Positions 43,245-55,053 of a stretch of DNA of 64,000 nt are shown here, piece after piece. Position 1 is the first letter of the stretch; every line of letters starts with the position of its first letter. The stretch is from contig JAWHQI010000065.1 in the NCBI GenBank assembly GCA_033032865.1, positions 434,001 to 498,000 of the forward strand, read 5' to 3'. The DNA is from Dactylorhiza incarnata (Eukaryota > Streptophyta > Magnoliopsida > Asparagales > Orchidaceae). The notes beneath the pieces were generated by a model that was not told where the DNA came from, searched no databases, and worked only from the letters and a program-made list of their open reading frames with translations. Position numbers and translations under genes: made by a program.

Positions 43245-44902
43245 ATCAAGGCTATAGCGGAGGAGTCGTCGGGCATATTCACCTCAGCGTGAATTAAGGG
43301 AGTTGCATGTGCATTTTCAATTTAAATTTCCTTTTAGCTAACCCTTAATGTCTAGCTAAAAAATGGTAAACAAAGCGCTCTTGGGAGGCACCCCTTGCTT
43401 ATCTTTATTTTTCTTGCACTTTACTTTTTCAGCATTTTATTTTTCCCTCCTACTTGGCTTATAAACATTGGGGACAATGTTTATTTTTAAGTATGAGGGA
43501 GTATTCTCCTATATTCAGTTTTTATTAAAAATAAAAAAAATAGAAAATCTTTTTCGAAAAATCGTAAAAAAATTGTTTTTCTTTATTTATTTTCAATTTT
43601 GTTATAACAAATTTACGAAATTCAAAAAAATGTTTTCATTTAAAATTTTAGGTCTTTGTGTGTTATTTTCTTTGTATGCAAATTAAAAATACCAAAAAAT
43701 TATAAAATTAAAAATTTAATTTCTGCGAAAGGGTCGTGTTGGGCTTTCATCCCACAAAACCGCCTAGTACCTTGCGAGCCCGTCATTGGGTAGCCCTTGG
43801 GAAGTCCAAGAATATTAAAAAAAATTAATATAAAAAAATCAAAAAAATCTAATAAAATAAATTTTGTAATATTAAATTTCTCCAAACTTCATTTATGCAA
43901 AATTAATTTTAATTATGAGTTATCTTTATAGGCTTTTTAAGGAGTTTTCTTTTTATGAATTTTTAATCTTATATTTCTCTTCAAAATATGTTAGATTTAA
44001 TTTTGAGATGAATTTGATTTAATGAGTTTTTCATTATCTTGATTTATTTAGAATATTTCTTAGTTTTATTTTCTCTTCTTAAAATATCATAATTCAATTT
44101 TGTAGAAATTGTGTTAAATATCTTTAGATTTTACTTATATTAACTTTAACTCATAGTTTCTTGAAGATTACTCAAATTGTTTTCTATGCTCTTAAAATAT
44201 ATCTTTGGAATTTTTGTAGCCTTTAAACCCTAGCCCTTCCCCTACCTTATTATTTAACCCTTTATTTGGCATAATTTTTTTTTGAAAAGATCATATGTTA
44301 TGGAATGAGAAGATAAAATTCATCATTCCTAAACATATGCACCCAAATTAGTAAAATATTATATGGCATGGAGTTGATAGGATAAAATTCATCACCCCTA
44401 AACATATACATTTGGGATATAAAAAGAAGAAGAAATTTAAAAAAAGATGGAAATGAGAGGATAAAATTCATCATTTCCATATGCAAAGTAACTTCTTCAA
44501 TGCCAACTTTACCCCAATTAGCCAAGTTTATTTGTTTATCCTAAGATATTTTTGAGAGAGCATAGTTAATATTTTATAGTTTTCTAAAAGTTTCTAATGA
44601 TGTTTAAAGTTTCTATAATTTTAATCTTGGTTATTTTACTTAATTCAATGCAATTTTATTTATGAAGATTTAGTTAGAGAATTTTGAAACTAATATTTAT
44701 TCTACTCATCTCAATTTATGAATTATAAATTATTTCTTATAAATCTGAATTTTAATTTCTTAACTTATTTTGACATGAGTTTTATAAGATTTGGAGTACA
44801 TAATTAGAAGTAAATCTTTTTGGAAATGTCATATAATTTCTTCTCATACTTATAAATTAGTTTTTGCTCTAGAATAGCAAAAGATTAAGTATGAGGGTAT
44901 TT
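43245..44902 (+). other. Non-coding interior and polypurine tract of the Athila/Tat-like element
   Basis: The region is AT-rich without pol motifs. It holds the second copy of the ~85-bp conserved block (43728-43810). From 44300 to 44480, GATAAAATTCATCATTCC-type phrases recur three times with CATATGC words. The polypurine tract AAGATTAAGTATGAGGG lies at 44882-44899. Confidence 0.6.
43728..43810 (+). repeat. Conserved ~85-bp block, copy 2
   Basis: AAAGGGTCGTGTTGGGCT, TCATCCCA, CCTAGTACCTTGCGAGCCC, GGGTAGCCCTTGGGAAGTCC matches 39347-39430 of the surrounding solo LTR. The end resembles 5S rRNA (GGGTGACC..GGGAAGTCC). Confidence 0.7.
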
Positions 44903-46455
44903 GATAATGCATTATTTATAGTTATTTTTATATAGTATTTTAGTAGTAATTAATTAGTTTTTACATAATTTTAGTTTAATATATATCTAATTCGCTTTAT
45001 TCTGTGTTTTCAAGTAATCTGGGGCTGCTAATAGCAAATTCAAGCTCACAGCCGTGTTTAGGAGAAATAATGGAACAAATCTGCAAAAAATCTCAAGTAC
45101 ATGCCCCAGGTCACGGGCGTGACCTGGGGGAGTGACTCCATGTCACGACCGTGACCCAGCCGAGTCGTCTTCCAGCTTCCAGAACACGCCGCCACATCAG
45201 ATTAAAGTTGCACGCCCCATGTCACGGGCGTGACAGCGGGGCGTGACCTTCAGGTCACGGGCGTGACTCGCCCAACAAGCATTCAATACAAGCAGTTTTC
45301 GTCGCCGAGCCGTTCCAGCTTACACGCCCTTGGTCACGGGCATGACCAAGGGGCGTGACCTCTCCTACAACTGCCAGATTAACTCCAGATCGTGCCGTTT
45401 CTTGCCATTTCCTAACTCGGTCGAGACACGCCCTAGGTCATGGGCGTGACCTAGGCCGTGACCCGTCGAGATGATCAATTTTGGCGGTTTCTCTACCCCA
45501 ACGTTCCCGGGCTTTTAATACGCAATTACGCTGCTTACACGCACTTGGTCACGGGCGTGACTCGCCAATTTTTTGCCTATAAAAGCCAGCTCCTGCCAAA
45601 GTGATAGGAATCCAGTCCATGCTTCGATTGGATCATTCTTAGCTTAGTTTTCCTGCATTTAATTAGTCTAATTTTATTTATGCAGTTTACTTTTTGTCTT
45701 GCACTTTTTAATTCCTATATTAGAATTTTATTTCTTGTAAGTGTTATTTCTTTTCTTAGAAATAAAATTGTTCTTCTTTTTAAATCATGTTTAACTAATT
45801 TTATAGCATTTGATCGGATGATTTCCTAAGCTTTTGTATTTCGTAATCTTTTATTCATAGTTTGGATTTGGAAACTAAGATTTACCGTTGATTTGCAATT
45901 ATTGGTTTCATATTTCTAGGGTATGATAATCAAGTTTGATCCGTATTTTAGTGTATCGAGAGATCCGTAAATACGGGTAGATCGCTCATCGGTAGAAAGA
46001 ATTGTTTGCACTCCTAGAGAGAGGGTGACACAAATTTTCCTGATTGGAGTCAAATCCAATAGTGGGGCTCACCGCATAAAACAAGCTTAGGGGTTTCGAC
46101 TGGCCGAGGGGCTTAATCGATCAACCTAAGGTTAGGTGGTAGTTCTCTCGAGAGAGGCTCTACCATATTTTGGGAACCTCCACGGTCAAGTTTTGTCTAA
46201 ACCAATTTCTTATGAATTCTAGATTTACGAAATATTTTACTTAAGAAGGATTCCCGATCAAATGTTTTCGTTCTTTAATTATTTTCAAAGCCCTATTTTA
46301 TTTCCGATAAAATAATAATAATTTGCGTGAGTAGAAGTACTCGACAGACCCGTGTTTTAATACGACCTTGATATTCTTTATATCCTATGCTATATTTCGA
46401 TAGGTACACTTGCCTTAATCTAGTATAGATTGGAGAACACAAAATTTCTCTATCA
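44903..46455 (+). repeat. 3' LTR of the Athila/Tat-like element
   Basis: The LTR runs from TGATAATGCATTATTTATAG to TTCTCTATCA, followed by CTTAC. Compared with the 5' LTR it lacks a 12-16 bp arm of the last hairpin (near 45550) and one of the double units near 45250, and has an extra GTCACGACCGTGAC unit near 45142. Confidence 0.92.
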
Positions 46456-46614
46456 CTTACTTTTGTTTTATTTGTACTTTTCTTCTTCTGTGATCGATAT
46501 GGCCGGCAGGATCAGCGTTTTGCAGTGGCGTTATTCCCGAGTGTTGGTGTCACCGCAAAGCGGCGGTTCTGGGCATAAGACCCAGTTTTGTAGAGAAAAA
46601 AATGGGGTCTTACA

Positions 46615-46785
46615 CACAGTCCCAGTTGCATCTTTTCTGTATAGGATTGGAGGACCTGACAAAATAACATCAAAAATTTTCTCATCAATGGAATTCATAT
46701 ACAACTTTATTTTGGCCTTCCAGAGTGTAAACATATTCAGATTACACACTGGTGGTCTAGTGGATGCATAGTCTTTAGAACTCAT
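46615..46785 (-). pseudogene. Gag N-terminus of minus copy A
   Basis: The minus frame begins at 46785 (MSSKDYASTRPPVCNLNMFT, then LWKAKIKLYMNSIDEKIFDV) and continues to 46620, where the solo LTR interrupts it; the rest of Gag is at 34730-36425. The primer site lies upstream at 46869-46880. Confidence 0.88.
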
Positions 46786-46868
46786 TCTTCTAAAAATATT
46801 TTAGAATATAAAGATTTGAGTAAAAGGATCTTTTGATCAAAGGTTTTAAACTTTTTATGATCAACCTC

Positions 46869-46880
46869 GCTCTGATATCA
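46869..46880 (-). other. Primer binding site of minus copy A
   Basis: Minus strand TGATATCAGAGC, one base away from the tRNA-iMet site TGGTATCAGAGC, lies two bases inside LTR b. Confidence 0.8.
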
Positions 46881-46882
46881 AT

Positions 46883-47366
46883 TGAAAGTGCACAATGACT
46901 CCTCTAGTATTCTCTAGAGGGGGCATGTGTGAATAGAGTTTTAGAACTTTTCTATTAAATGTGCACAAAATAATAATAGTTCTAACTATTATACATTCAG
47001 AATTACAACCAGAATAAATTAAACAGAGAATAATAAAATAAATATCCGACAACACAGAAAATTCACAGCATAGATGAGATAAGATCTATAGTGGTTCCCC
47101 AAAATAAGGGTACTCCACTCTCATACCACTTTGGTAGGAATACACTATCTAGTGCCTGAGTCTTTTGATAAGGAGACTCTTAGAACTAGGATCTGAATCT
47201 TTTGTTAAGGAGACTCTTAGAACCAAGACTAGATATTTTGATAAGGAAATCTTGAACCAAAACTAGATCTTTTGATAAGGAGATCTTGAACCACTAAATC
47301 CTTTGAAGAGGAATTCTTAGGACTCTTTACTCAGTTTTACAAAAAGTAGAAGATAGAGTAAAGAAA
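46883..47366 (-). repeat. LTR b (shared), inner part
   Basis: TGAAAGTGCACAATG starts the LTR next to the primer site of copy A. It is interrupted after 47366 by another element and continues at 53736-54849. Together these form one ~1.6-kb LTR that serves as 5' LTR of copy A and 3' LTR of copy B. Confidence 0.88.
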
Positions 47367-49975
47367 TGTCACGACCCATCTCGACAAAAGTCAAAGTGCG
47401 CTTCGGGGCAGGCCGTGATGCCACAGGCATGGACGAAAAGAAATCCATGCCTGCTAGGGCGGAAGCAGAAGTACTACAAATAGTTTTAAAATAATTACAT
47501 TTAAGTAAAACAGATTGATTTATTGCGCAAGCATTAAAATGTGAGTTTGAAATAGGTGCACATGCATTTTGCAGAAGAACTTAAGATATAAGTTTTGGAA
47601 CAGAAATTTTTGCAGTGATCATTGCAGATGAATGAACATGCAAAACATGTCAAATTCTAGTACATATAATATTTAGTCTAGCATTTGTCCATGAAACAGG
47701 AGAAAATGGTTGATCGTAATTATTACATAACAGAACTATCCGACAGTAAAAGAAATAAAACACAAACACAAAACCTGAAGCTTGGCGCAGATCGGGTCAG
47801 GAAGCAGGCGGCGCAGGCACGAACGCTAAGACAAATCCAAATAGAAGGAAAATGCCTCAGAACATGAAATACACAAGAGCAAAGCAAAATAAAATACGAG
47901 CAGGAAAACAGAATATTTGTGTACCGCTTTTCATGAAGCAGAACTAACAAGACAGACAAGCAAGTGAGGCAAGCAGAAATATCTAGAATTTATTAAACTA
48001 GTCCGAAGTAAAACATGAAAAGATGATTCATGTAATAACATAAGTTGTACAAGTGAAAGTGTAGGTGCTTTTGTTTGACGCGCGGGATTCATGATTCAGA
48101 CAGATTCAAGTACGGATTCAAGAGATTTAGAAATTTATGCTCGCTATGACCGGTCCTTTGTTCCTATTAGGGATTCAAGAGGGAACCCAAGTCAAGGAGT
48201 TGTGTCAATTAAACCCTACCTGTCAATGTTAACTTACGTTATTAATGACTTGGTGCAGGATTTCGTGGATTATATCATATCAAGACATGTAACCAAATAC
48301 TGATTCAGATATACAAGAACAGATTTTAGAAACGTGAAACGGAAGGAATCAAGTTATAAAACGTTATTTAACCAAGTCTTGCAAGCAAACCTAAGGAGCA
48401 AGAGGAGTTGATGACACCCAAAGTAGAGAGTTTTGAATCTTGCGAGTCCGAGAGGTTAAGGATTTTATTAACAAGAAGATTATTCAAGCAAAATGCGCAG
48501 GAGCAAGTTTGACATGCATCGATTCCGGGATAACTAGTACTCATTTACATTAAGTCATTTTATGGCGCGATTAACTCCCAAATAAGATGTGTACGATACG
48601 AGCATGATAGAAAAATATAGATCATATATTTGCTAACCAGAATCATTACTATTATTATCATAATGTTTGCTACTCATGCTCAACAACCTATCATTCCTCG
48701 AATTATTCAACAATTAAGAAAGTCATTCATCTAGGTGACTATCCAATAAAAATCATCCATGTTCACAACTCGTGTCATTCCAAACGTGTGGAACCTCAAA
48801 TACTAACAAGTCAAATAAGGCATTCAAGATCTAGGCTTATATGATGAAACATGCATTCAAAACTGAAACATAAAATAATAAGAACGGGTTGGGCTAAATA
48901 AAATTCAATGTTTGCAAGAGAGAGGGATCTCTACTTGCCTTAAATGAGGCTAAAACTGATGGCGGCGGCGAAGCGGCGCAAGCGAAAACAGAAATCATAA
49001 TCCGAACCTGATCAAGCACAATGAAAGCAATGCAGCATAAATTATTATGCTAACACATGCATTCTACGACGCGAAAATTAAACAAAGAGGGTTTAGGAAA
49101 TTACCTCCCTCAATAGCGAGGAGAGATGAGATTACCACGCGGAAAAATCAGAATTTGGCGGCGCTTAAGCTTGGAGAAAGCCTAAATCGGAGAGGGCTCG
49201 AGCAATCCTGATGATAGCTTCGAGGAGCGGTGCCAGAAATCAAGACCAAATCAGGATTAGATGATCATAAGGGGGCAAAGATCTGGAATCACAACAAATT
49301 TGCAAATTAGGGCAAATCGAAATAGAGGCGAAGGAGGAGGAATCTTACCCAAAGGAAGACAAGATCTTGCTCAAGGAGTCGAATCCGATTCCAAAATCTG
49401 AGAGTAGGAGGGTTCGAGCAAAACCCTAAGCGGAAACGGAGAAGAAGAGGGTTGTCGGCCTTTAGAGGAGGGATGTTGTTGGCGGCTAGAGAGTTGCTCC
49501 CCACGAGAAGGAGGAGAGGCCATGATGCTGGTGGGGAGACGCTGCCCTAGCTGAGGTGGCTACTGGCCCCTTGGAGGAGAGGGAGTGTTGGAGGGGAGGG
49601 GGAGAACTGTCGTCCTTGAGACAGGAGAAGGAGCCGACTATGGCAGGAGGAGGAGCTGTCGGGCTTACAGGAGGGAGCATCGACGGCCACTGCAGGAGGA
49701 GGCGCAGGAGCAAGGCTGCTAACAGGAAGGAGGCGGAAGGGGTGGCATCCACGGCTGGAGGAGACGTCGGCGAGCAGGGAGGCAGAAGGCGCACGCGGGA
49801 GCACCGAATGGGAGACGAGGGGCGCGCGAGACAGGGCTGCGGGAGCCCTAGCCGAATGGATACGGGATTAAATCGGGGGGGGCTGCTCGGGATTTAACAG
49901 AGGAGCGCTTGGGCTGCTGCTAGACAAATCAATTATAACCTTTCCTTATAATTAAAATAACTAGGGTTTGTTACA
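47367..49975 (-). repeat. 3' LTR of the LARD-like element
   Basis: The plus strand begins TGTCACGACCCATCTCGAC and ends GGTTTGTTACA. Its 49486-49900 part is GC-rich with GGAGGAG runs that give open frames on both strands without protein family resemblance. Confidence 0.9.
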
Positions 49976-51111
49976 TTCTCCCCCACTTAGGAAGTTTCGT
50001 CCCAAAACTTCCTGAGGATTTCCTGAATGGGGCCTCTCATGGCGAAGATTCAGATGCCATTTATTCCAAACAAGGTATGCAAATCAAGGCATGAAAGCCA
50101 ATTATGAACATAGCAAAATGAGAAGAGAACAAGTTCAGAGACTTACCCAAATCAAGAGAAAATTTGTGGATACTTGCTTCGCATATCAAATTCAAGTTCT
50201 CGAGAGAATTATTCAAACTTTTCATGCATTCAAAACACATTTATCATAAGGATGATTTTTTTTTTCTTTCGAAGCTTGCGTACTTGATACTCTACGATCT
50301 TAGCGGGTATGGCAAGGTACGAAGGATTGGATCCAGGGAACACACGAATTGCTTCACTTGGCTCAAAATTGAGAGGTAAGACTCAATAATTCGGGAGCAA
50401 AGAATCTTTGCATGAAGGGGTAACTTACTTGCGATGTTGACGCTTAAGAGCTAACCAAAAGAGGATATTGGAGAATCAGATGAGATCGTTAGACAAGCAA
50501 AACAGGAAGCACTGATTACGTATACCGGAGATTTGAACTAGAGATTCTAACAAATTTCCTACTGTCAGGTACATAAATTATGTAATAATTACAGCATTTT
50601 CATTGGACAACTCTAGGTAATGATCATGAAAGTGCAACCATAATATCGTGTGCGATGTCAAGCAAATAGTAAATCCACGCGTGTGCAATCATTATTGTTG
50701 TTCTTGGCTTCACACTGGTGCAATGATTTATGATATGAATGCAATGAATGGATACACATGCCACGTTAAGCGCCCATATCACTTAACATGTCATGCATAT
50801 TATGATTCTAATGCCAACGCACTTGAAAATATTAAACCGCCCATACAATTTAATATTCGCAAGCGGTGAATATCCTTAGTGGAAATTCATATGCACAAAA
50901 ATATTAAGTTTGCCCATAACCCCTTAACATTCGTGTGCATACTACTCATGCTTATGAGTGTAGTGTGTGTGTGTTTCGGCCACGAACAACAGATAATGAT
51001 AAGATGTGTGAAGTAATGATGCATGTATATATATTTATATAATAAGATTCAAAATATGAAATAGTTATAAAATATTTTATCTTTAGAGCCTAACCTAGCT
51101 CTGATACCAAC
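49976..51111 (-). other. Interior of the LARD-like element
   Basis: 1136 bases between purine tract and primer site. I see no open frame with a recognisable motif. Short direct phrases such as CCATA followed by TTTAATATTCG-like words recur at 50780-50935. It probably serves only as packaging and priming sequence. Confidence 0.6.
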
Positions 51112-53730
51112 TGTCACGACCCGTCTCGACAAAAGTCAAAGTGCGCTTCGGGGCGGGCTGTGATGCCACGGGCATGGGCAAAAAGAAATGCATGCCTGCT
51201 AATGTGGAAGCAGAAGTACTGCAAATAGTTTTAAAATAGTTACTTTTAAGTAAAACAGATTGATTTATTGTGGAAGCTTTAATTGTGAGTTTGAAACAGG
51301 TGCACATGCATTTTGCAGAAGAACTTAAGATACAAGTTTTGGAACAGAAATTTATGCAGTGATCATCGTAGATGAATGAACATGCAAAACATGTCAAATG
51401 CTAGTACATATAATGTTTAGCCTAGCATTTGTCCATGAAACATGAGAAAATGGATGATCGTAATTATTACATAACAGAACTATCCGTCAGTAAAAGAAAT
51501 GAAACACAAACACAAAACCTGAAGCTTGATGCAGATCGGCTCAGGAAGTAGGTGGCGCAGGCACGAACGCTAAGGCAAATCCAAACAGAAGGAAAATGCC
51601 TCAGAACATGAAATACACAAGAGCAAAGCAAAATAAAATACGAGCAGGAGAAACAGAATATTTGTGTACCGCTTTTCATTAAGCAGAGCTAACAAGACAT
51701 GCAAGCAAGTGAGGCAAGCAGAAATATCTAGAATTTATTAAACTAGTCCGAAGTAAAACATGAAAGGATGATTCATGTAATAACATAAGTTGTACAAGTG
51801 AAAGTGTAGGTGTTTTTGTTTGACGCGCATGATTCATGATTCAGACAGATTCCAGTACTGATTTAAGAGATTCAGAAATTTATGCTCGTTATGACCGGTC
51901 CTTTGTTCTCATTAGGGATTCAAGAGGGAACACAAGTTAAGGAGTTGTGTCAATTAAACCCTACCTTTCAATGTTAACTTACATTATTAATGACTTAGTG
52001 CAGGATTTCATGGATTCTATCATATCAAGACATGTAACCAAATACTGATTCAGATATACAAGAGCAGATTTTATAAATGTGAAATGGGAGGAATCAAGTT
52101 ATAGAACGTTATTTAACCAAGTCTTGCGTTTAAGCATACCTAAGGAGCAAGAGGAGCTGATGACACCCAAAGTAGAGAGTTTTGAATCTTGCGAGTCCGA
52201 GAGGCTAAGGATTTTATTAACAAGAAGATTATTCAAGCAAAATACGCAGGAGCAAGTTTGACATGCATGCTTCGATTCCGGGATAACCAGTACTCATTTA
52301 CATTAAGTCATTTTATGGCGCGATTAACTCCCAAATAAGATGTGTACGATACGAGCATGATAGAAAAATACAGATCTTATATTTGCTAACCAGAAATCAT
52401 TACAATTATTATCATGACGTTTGCTACTCATGCTCAATAACCTATCATTCCTCAAATTATTCAACATTTAAGAAAGTCATTCATCTAGGTGACTATCCAA
52501 TAAAAATCATCCATGTTCACAACTCGTGTTATTCCAAACGTGTGGAACCGCAAATACTAACAAGTCAAATCAGGCATTCAAGATCTAGGCTTATATGACG
52601 AAACATGCATTCAAAAGTGAAACCTAAAATAATAAGAACAGGTCAGGCTAAATAAAATTCAATGTTTGCGAGAGAGGGATCTTTACTTGCCTTAAATGAG
52701 GCTAAAACTGATGGCGGCGGCGAAGCGGCCCAAGCAAAAATAGAAATCATAATCCGAACCTGATCAAGCACAACGAAAGCGATGCAGCATAAATTATTAC
52801 GCTAACACATGCATTCTACTTCACGGAAATTAAATAAAGAGGGTTTAGGAAATTACCTCCCTCAAATGCAAGGGGAGATGAGATTACCACGCGGAAAAAT
52901 TAGAATTTGGCGGCGCTTAAGCTTGGAGAAAGCCTAAATCGGAGAGGGCTCGAGCAATCCTTTTAATAGCTTCGAGGAGCGGTGCCGGAAATCAATACCC
53001 AATCGGGATTAGATGATCACAAGGGGGCAAAGATCTGGAATCACAACAAATACGCAAATTAAGGCAAATCGAAATAGAGGCGAAGGAGGAGGAATCTTAC
53101 GCAAAGGAAGACAAGATCTTGCTCAGGGAGTTGAGTCCGAGTCCAAAATCCGAGAGGAGGAGGGTTCGGGCAAAACCCTAAGCGGAAACAGAGAAGAAGA
53201 GGGTTGTCGGCCTTTAGAGGAGGGATGTTGCTGGCGGCTAGAGAGTTGCTGCCCACGATAAGGAGGAGAGGCCATGCTGCTATGGGGGGAGATGCTGCCC
53301 TAGCTGAGGTGGTTGTCGGCCCCTTGGAGGAGAGGGAGTGTTGGAGGGGAGGGGGAGAACTGTCGGCCTTGAGACAGGAGGAGAAGGAGTCGGACATGGC
53401 AGGAGCAGGAGCTGTCAGGCTTGTAGGAGGGAGCATCGACGACCACTGCAGGAGGAGGCGCAGGAGGAAGGCTGCTAACAGGAAGGAGGCGCAAGAGGCG
53501 GCGGCCACGGCTGGAGGAGACGCCGACGAGAAGGGAGGAAGAAGGCGCACGCAGGAGCACCGAATGGGAGACAGGGGGCGCGCGCGAGACAGGGCTGTGG
53601 GAGCCCTAGCCGAACGGATACGGGATTAAATGGGGGGCTGCTCAGGATTTAACAGGGGAGGGCTTGGGCTGTGGCTAGACAAATCAATTATAACCTTTCC
53701 TTATAATTAAAATAAATAGGGGTTGTTACA
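51112..53730 (-). repeat. 5' LTR of the LARD-like element
   Basis: The plus strand begins TGTCACGACCCGTCTCGAC and ends GGTTGTTACA. The GC-rich part is at 53070-53630 and matches 49330-49900. Confidence 0.9.
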
Positions 53731-53735
53731 AGAAA

Positions 53736-54849
53736 AAAGAAGATGATGAAGATTGTTCTTCTGTGGATGAATCCTCTTGCTGCAATCAATGAGGATTAAT
53801 GCATTAAGTGTTTTTTTGGATCTTTACTTCAAAGAATGAATCCTTGCTTGAGAAATATGATATTATGAGAGCTCTCCAGTTTATGATCTCTGTATAATTT
53901 GTATGTTTTTTGCAAAGATAGAAAGAAGAAGAAGAAGCCTTTTGTATATTATCCAGTACAGAGATCTGTTGACTCTTTTCTGTAGGAGAGAGTTTGAGAA
54001 GAAGAGACAGAATAATTGTTATGCTCTTTCTTTTGAATTATGTATACTTATTCTTCAGTCGAATGGAGATGAATAACTTCCCTCTTCTATTCTTTCTCTA
54101 GTTGGAATGTCCAAGAGGTAGTATTGTTTTCTTTCTATTTGTGTCGACAGACCGTCAAACTCCTTTTGAATAATTTCCAAATATATCATTATTGAATCTC
54201 TGGAATTCTCCTTTCTCTTCTTGTTCATGTATGACTCGTTAGAATTCAAATAACTTCCATTTATAACTTCTGAATAAATGTCAGAATCGATTCTAAGAAG
54301 TTTTCCGAATCTGTGATTGTATTCGACGTTGCGTTGAATAACTTTTCCTTCTTATCGATGCACCTCTGAGTTCAATTAGAAGCAACTTCGAATTCTTCCT
54401 CAGCTTTGAACTGAACTCTATAGTCGACATTGCATCAATTCCTTATCGACGTATCCATCGAGATGAAGACATAGACATTGAACTCTGACTTCTGCGTTGA
54501 ATACATTTCGAATTTTTGTCGACATCAAATGTTGCTTTGACTGACTTGGGCTTCTGCGTCGAATACAATTCGACGTGACATCGATTACCAGTCTGAGTTA
54601 TCTTTACTTATATTCGAAGTTACTTCGACTTGCAGCCGAAGCTGCGTCGACTTCTTTTCGACGAAGAATTAACTAAACTGAATTTTGCACTCTTTTTGAC
54701 TGGATTTTGACACTCTAATGTGAGTGTGACATCCTATGATATCTAATTACCATATTACCCTCACTATACAATATGAGTAATGAATCCTAGATGATGAAAT
54801 CACTTTTATATAATTTGTAAGATAAATCAAAAAGATGTTTTTCCCAACA
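53736..54849 (-). repeat. LTR b (shared), outer part
   Basis: Continuation of 46883-47366 after the LARD-like insertion. It carries the TCGACG word cluster (54320-54665) and on the minus strand begins TGTTGGGAAAAACATC at 54849. Confidence 0.88.
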
Positions 54850-55053
54850 ATCTACTCTTATTTATCTTAACAAATTTTAAATTTTTTAAGTGATTTAAAT
54901 CATATTGAACAATAAAGCAGAGTACATAAAAACATATTATAACAAAATGATAGCATAAACTAAAATGGTATGAAAATTTCTGATTAACAGATATGATTGA
55001 CATCAGAATTGTATCTCAGATAATGATACCATAATTGTTCATTTTCTTCTCAC
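54850..55053 (-). other. Polypurine tract and 3' flank of ORF2, minus copy B
   Basis: The minus strand reads AGATAAATAAGAGTAGAT up to the LTR, a weakened form of the AGATAAATAGGGGGAGAT tract in the plus-strand copy. Confidence 0.75.

Larger units (their letters stand above)
40671..46455 (+). mobile_element. Non-autonomous Athila/Tat-like LTR element
   Basis: Two LTRs (40671-42240 and 44903-46455), TG..CA ends and the perfect duplication CTTAC (40666-40670 and 46456-46460) define the element. The primer region TTTTTGGCGCCGTTGCCGGG (42243-42262) is typical of Athila/Tat-type gypsy elements. The 2.66-kb interior has two short Gag-like or unknown frames and no pol, so it needs a helper. It sits inside the solo LTR. 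Confidence 0.88.
36426..46614 (+). mobile_element. Solo LTR, Tekay/Del-like, itself carrying a nested element
   Basis: The segment begins TGTACCATCCCCCAAACG and ends ATGGGGTCTTACA, the style of Tekay/Del chromovirus LTR ends. It is flanked by CATAG (36421-36425) and CACAG (46615-46619), a 5-bp duplication with one change. Without the nested element at 40671-46460 it is ~4.4 kb. No primer site, polypurine tract or coding region separates two LTR copies, so it is a solo LTR left by recombination. A TATA box (37126-37134) suggests plus orientation. Small open frames inside have no family match. Confidence 0.7.
47367..53730 (-). mobile_element. Large-LTR element without coding region (LARD-like)
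   Basis: Two ~2.6-kb LTRs (47367-49975, 51112-53730) enclose only 1136 bp. The minus-strand primer site TGGTATCAGAGC is at 51098-51109, a purine tract (minus AGTGGGGGAGAA) at 49976-49988, and AGAAA is duplicated at 47362-47366 and 53731-53735. On the minus strand the LTR starts TGTAACAA and ends GTCGTGACA. There is no gag or pol motif, so it would need a helper for everything. LTRs are ~95% identical by eye. Confidence 0.88.

Noticed and set aside
49486..49897. Open frames on both strands in the GC-rich part of the LARD-like LTR, repeated at 53013-53629.
   Set aside because: They arise from purine-rich GGAGGAG repeats in LTR sequence; the frames differ between the two LTR copies and show no domain.
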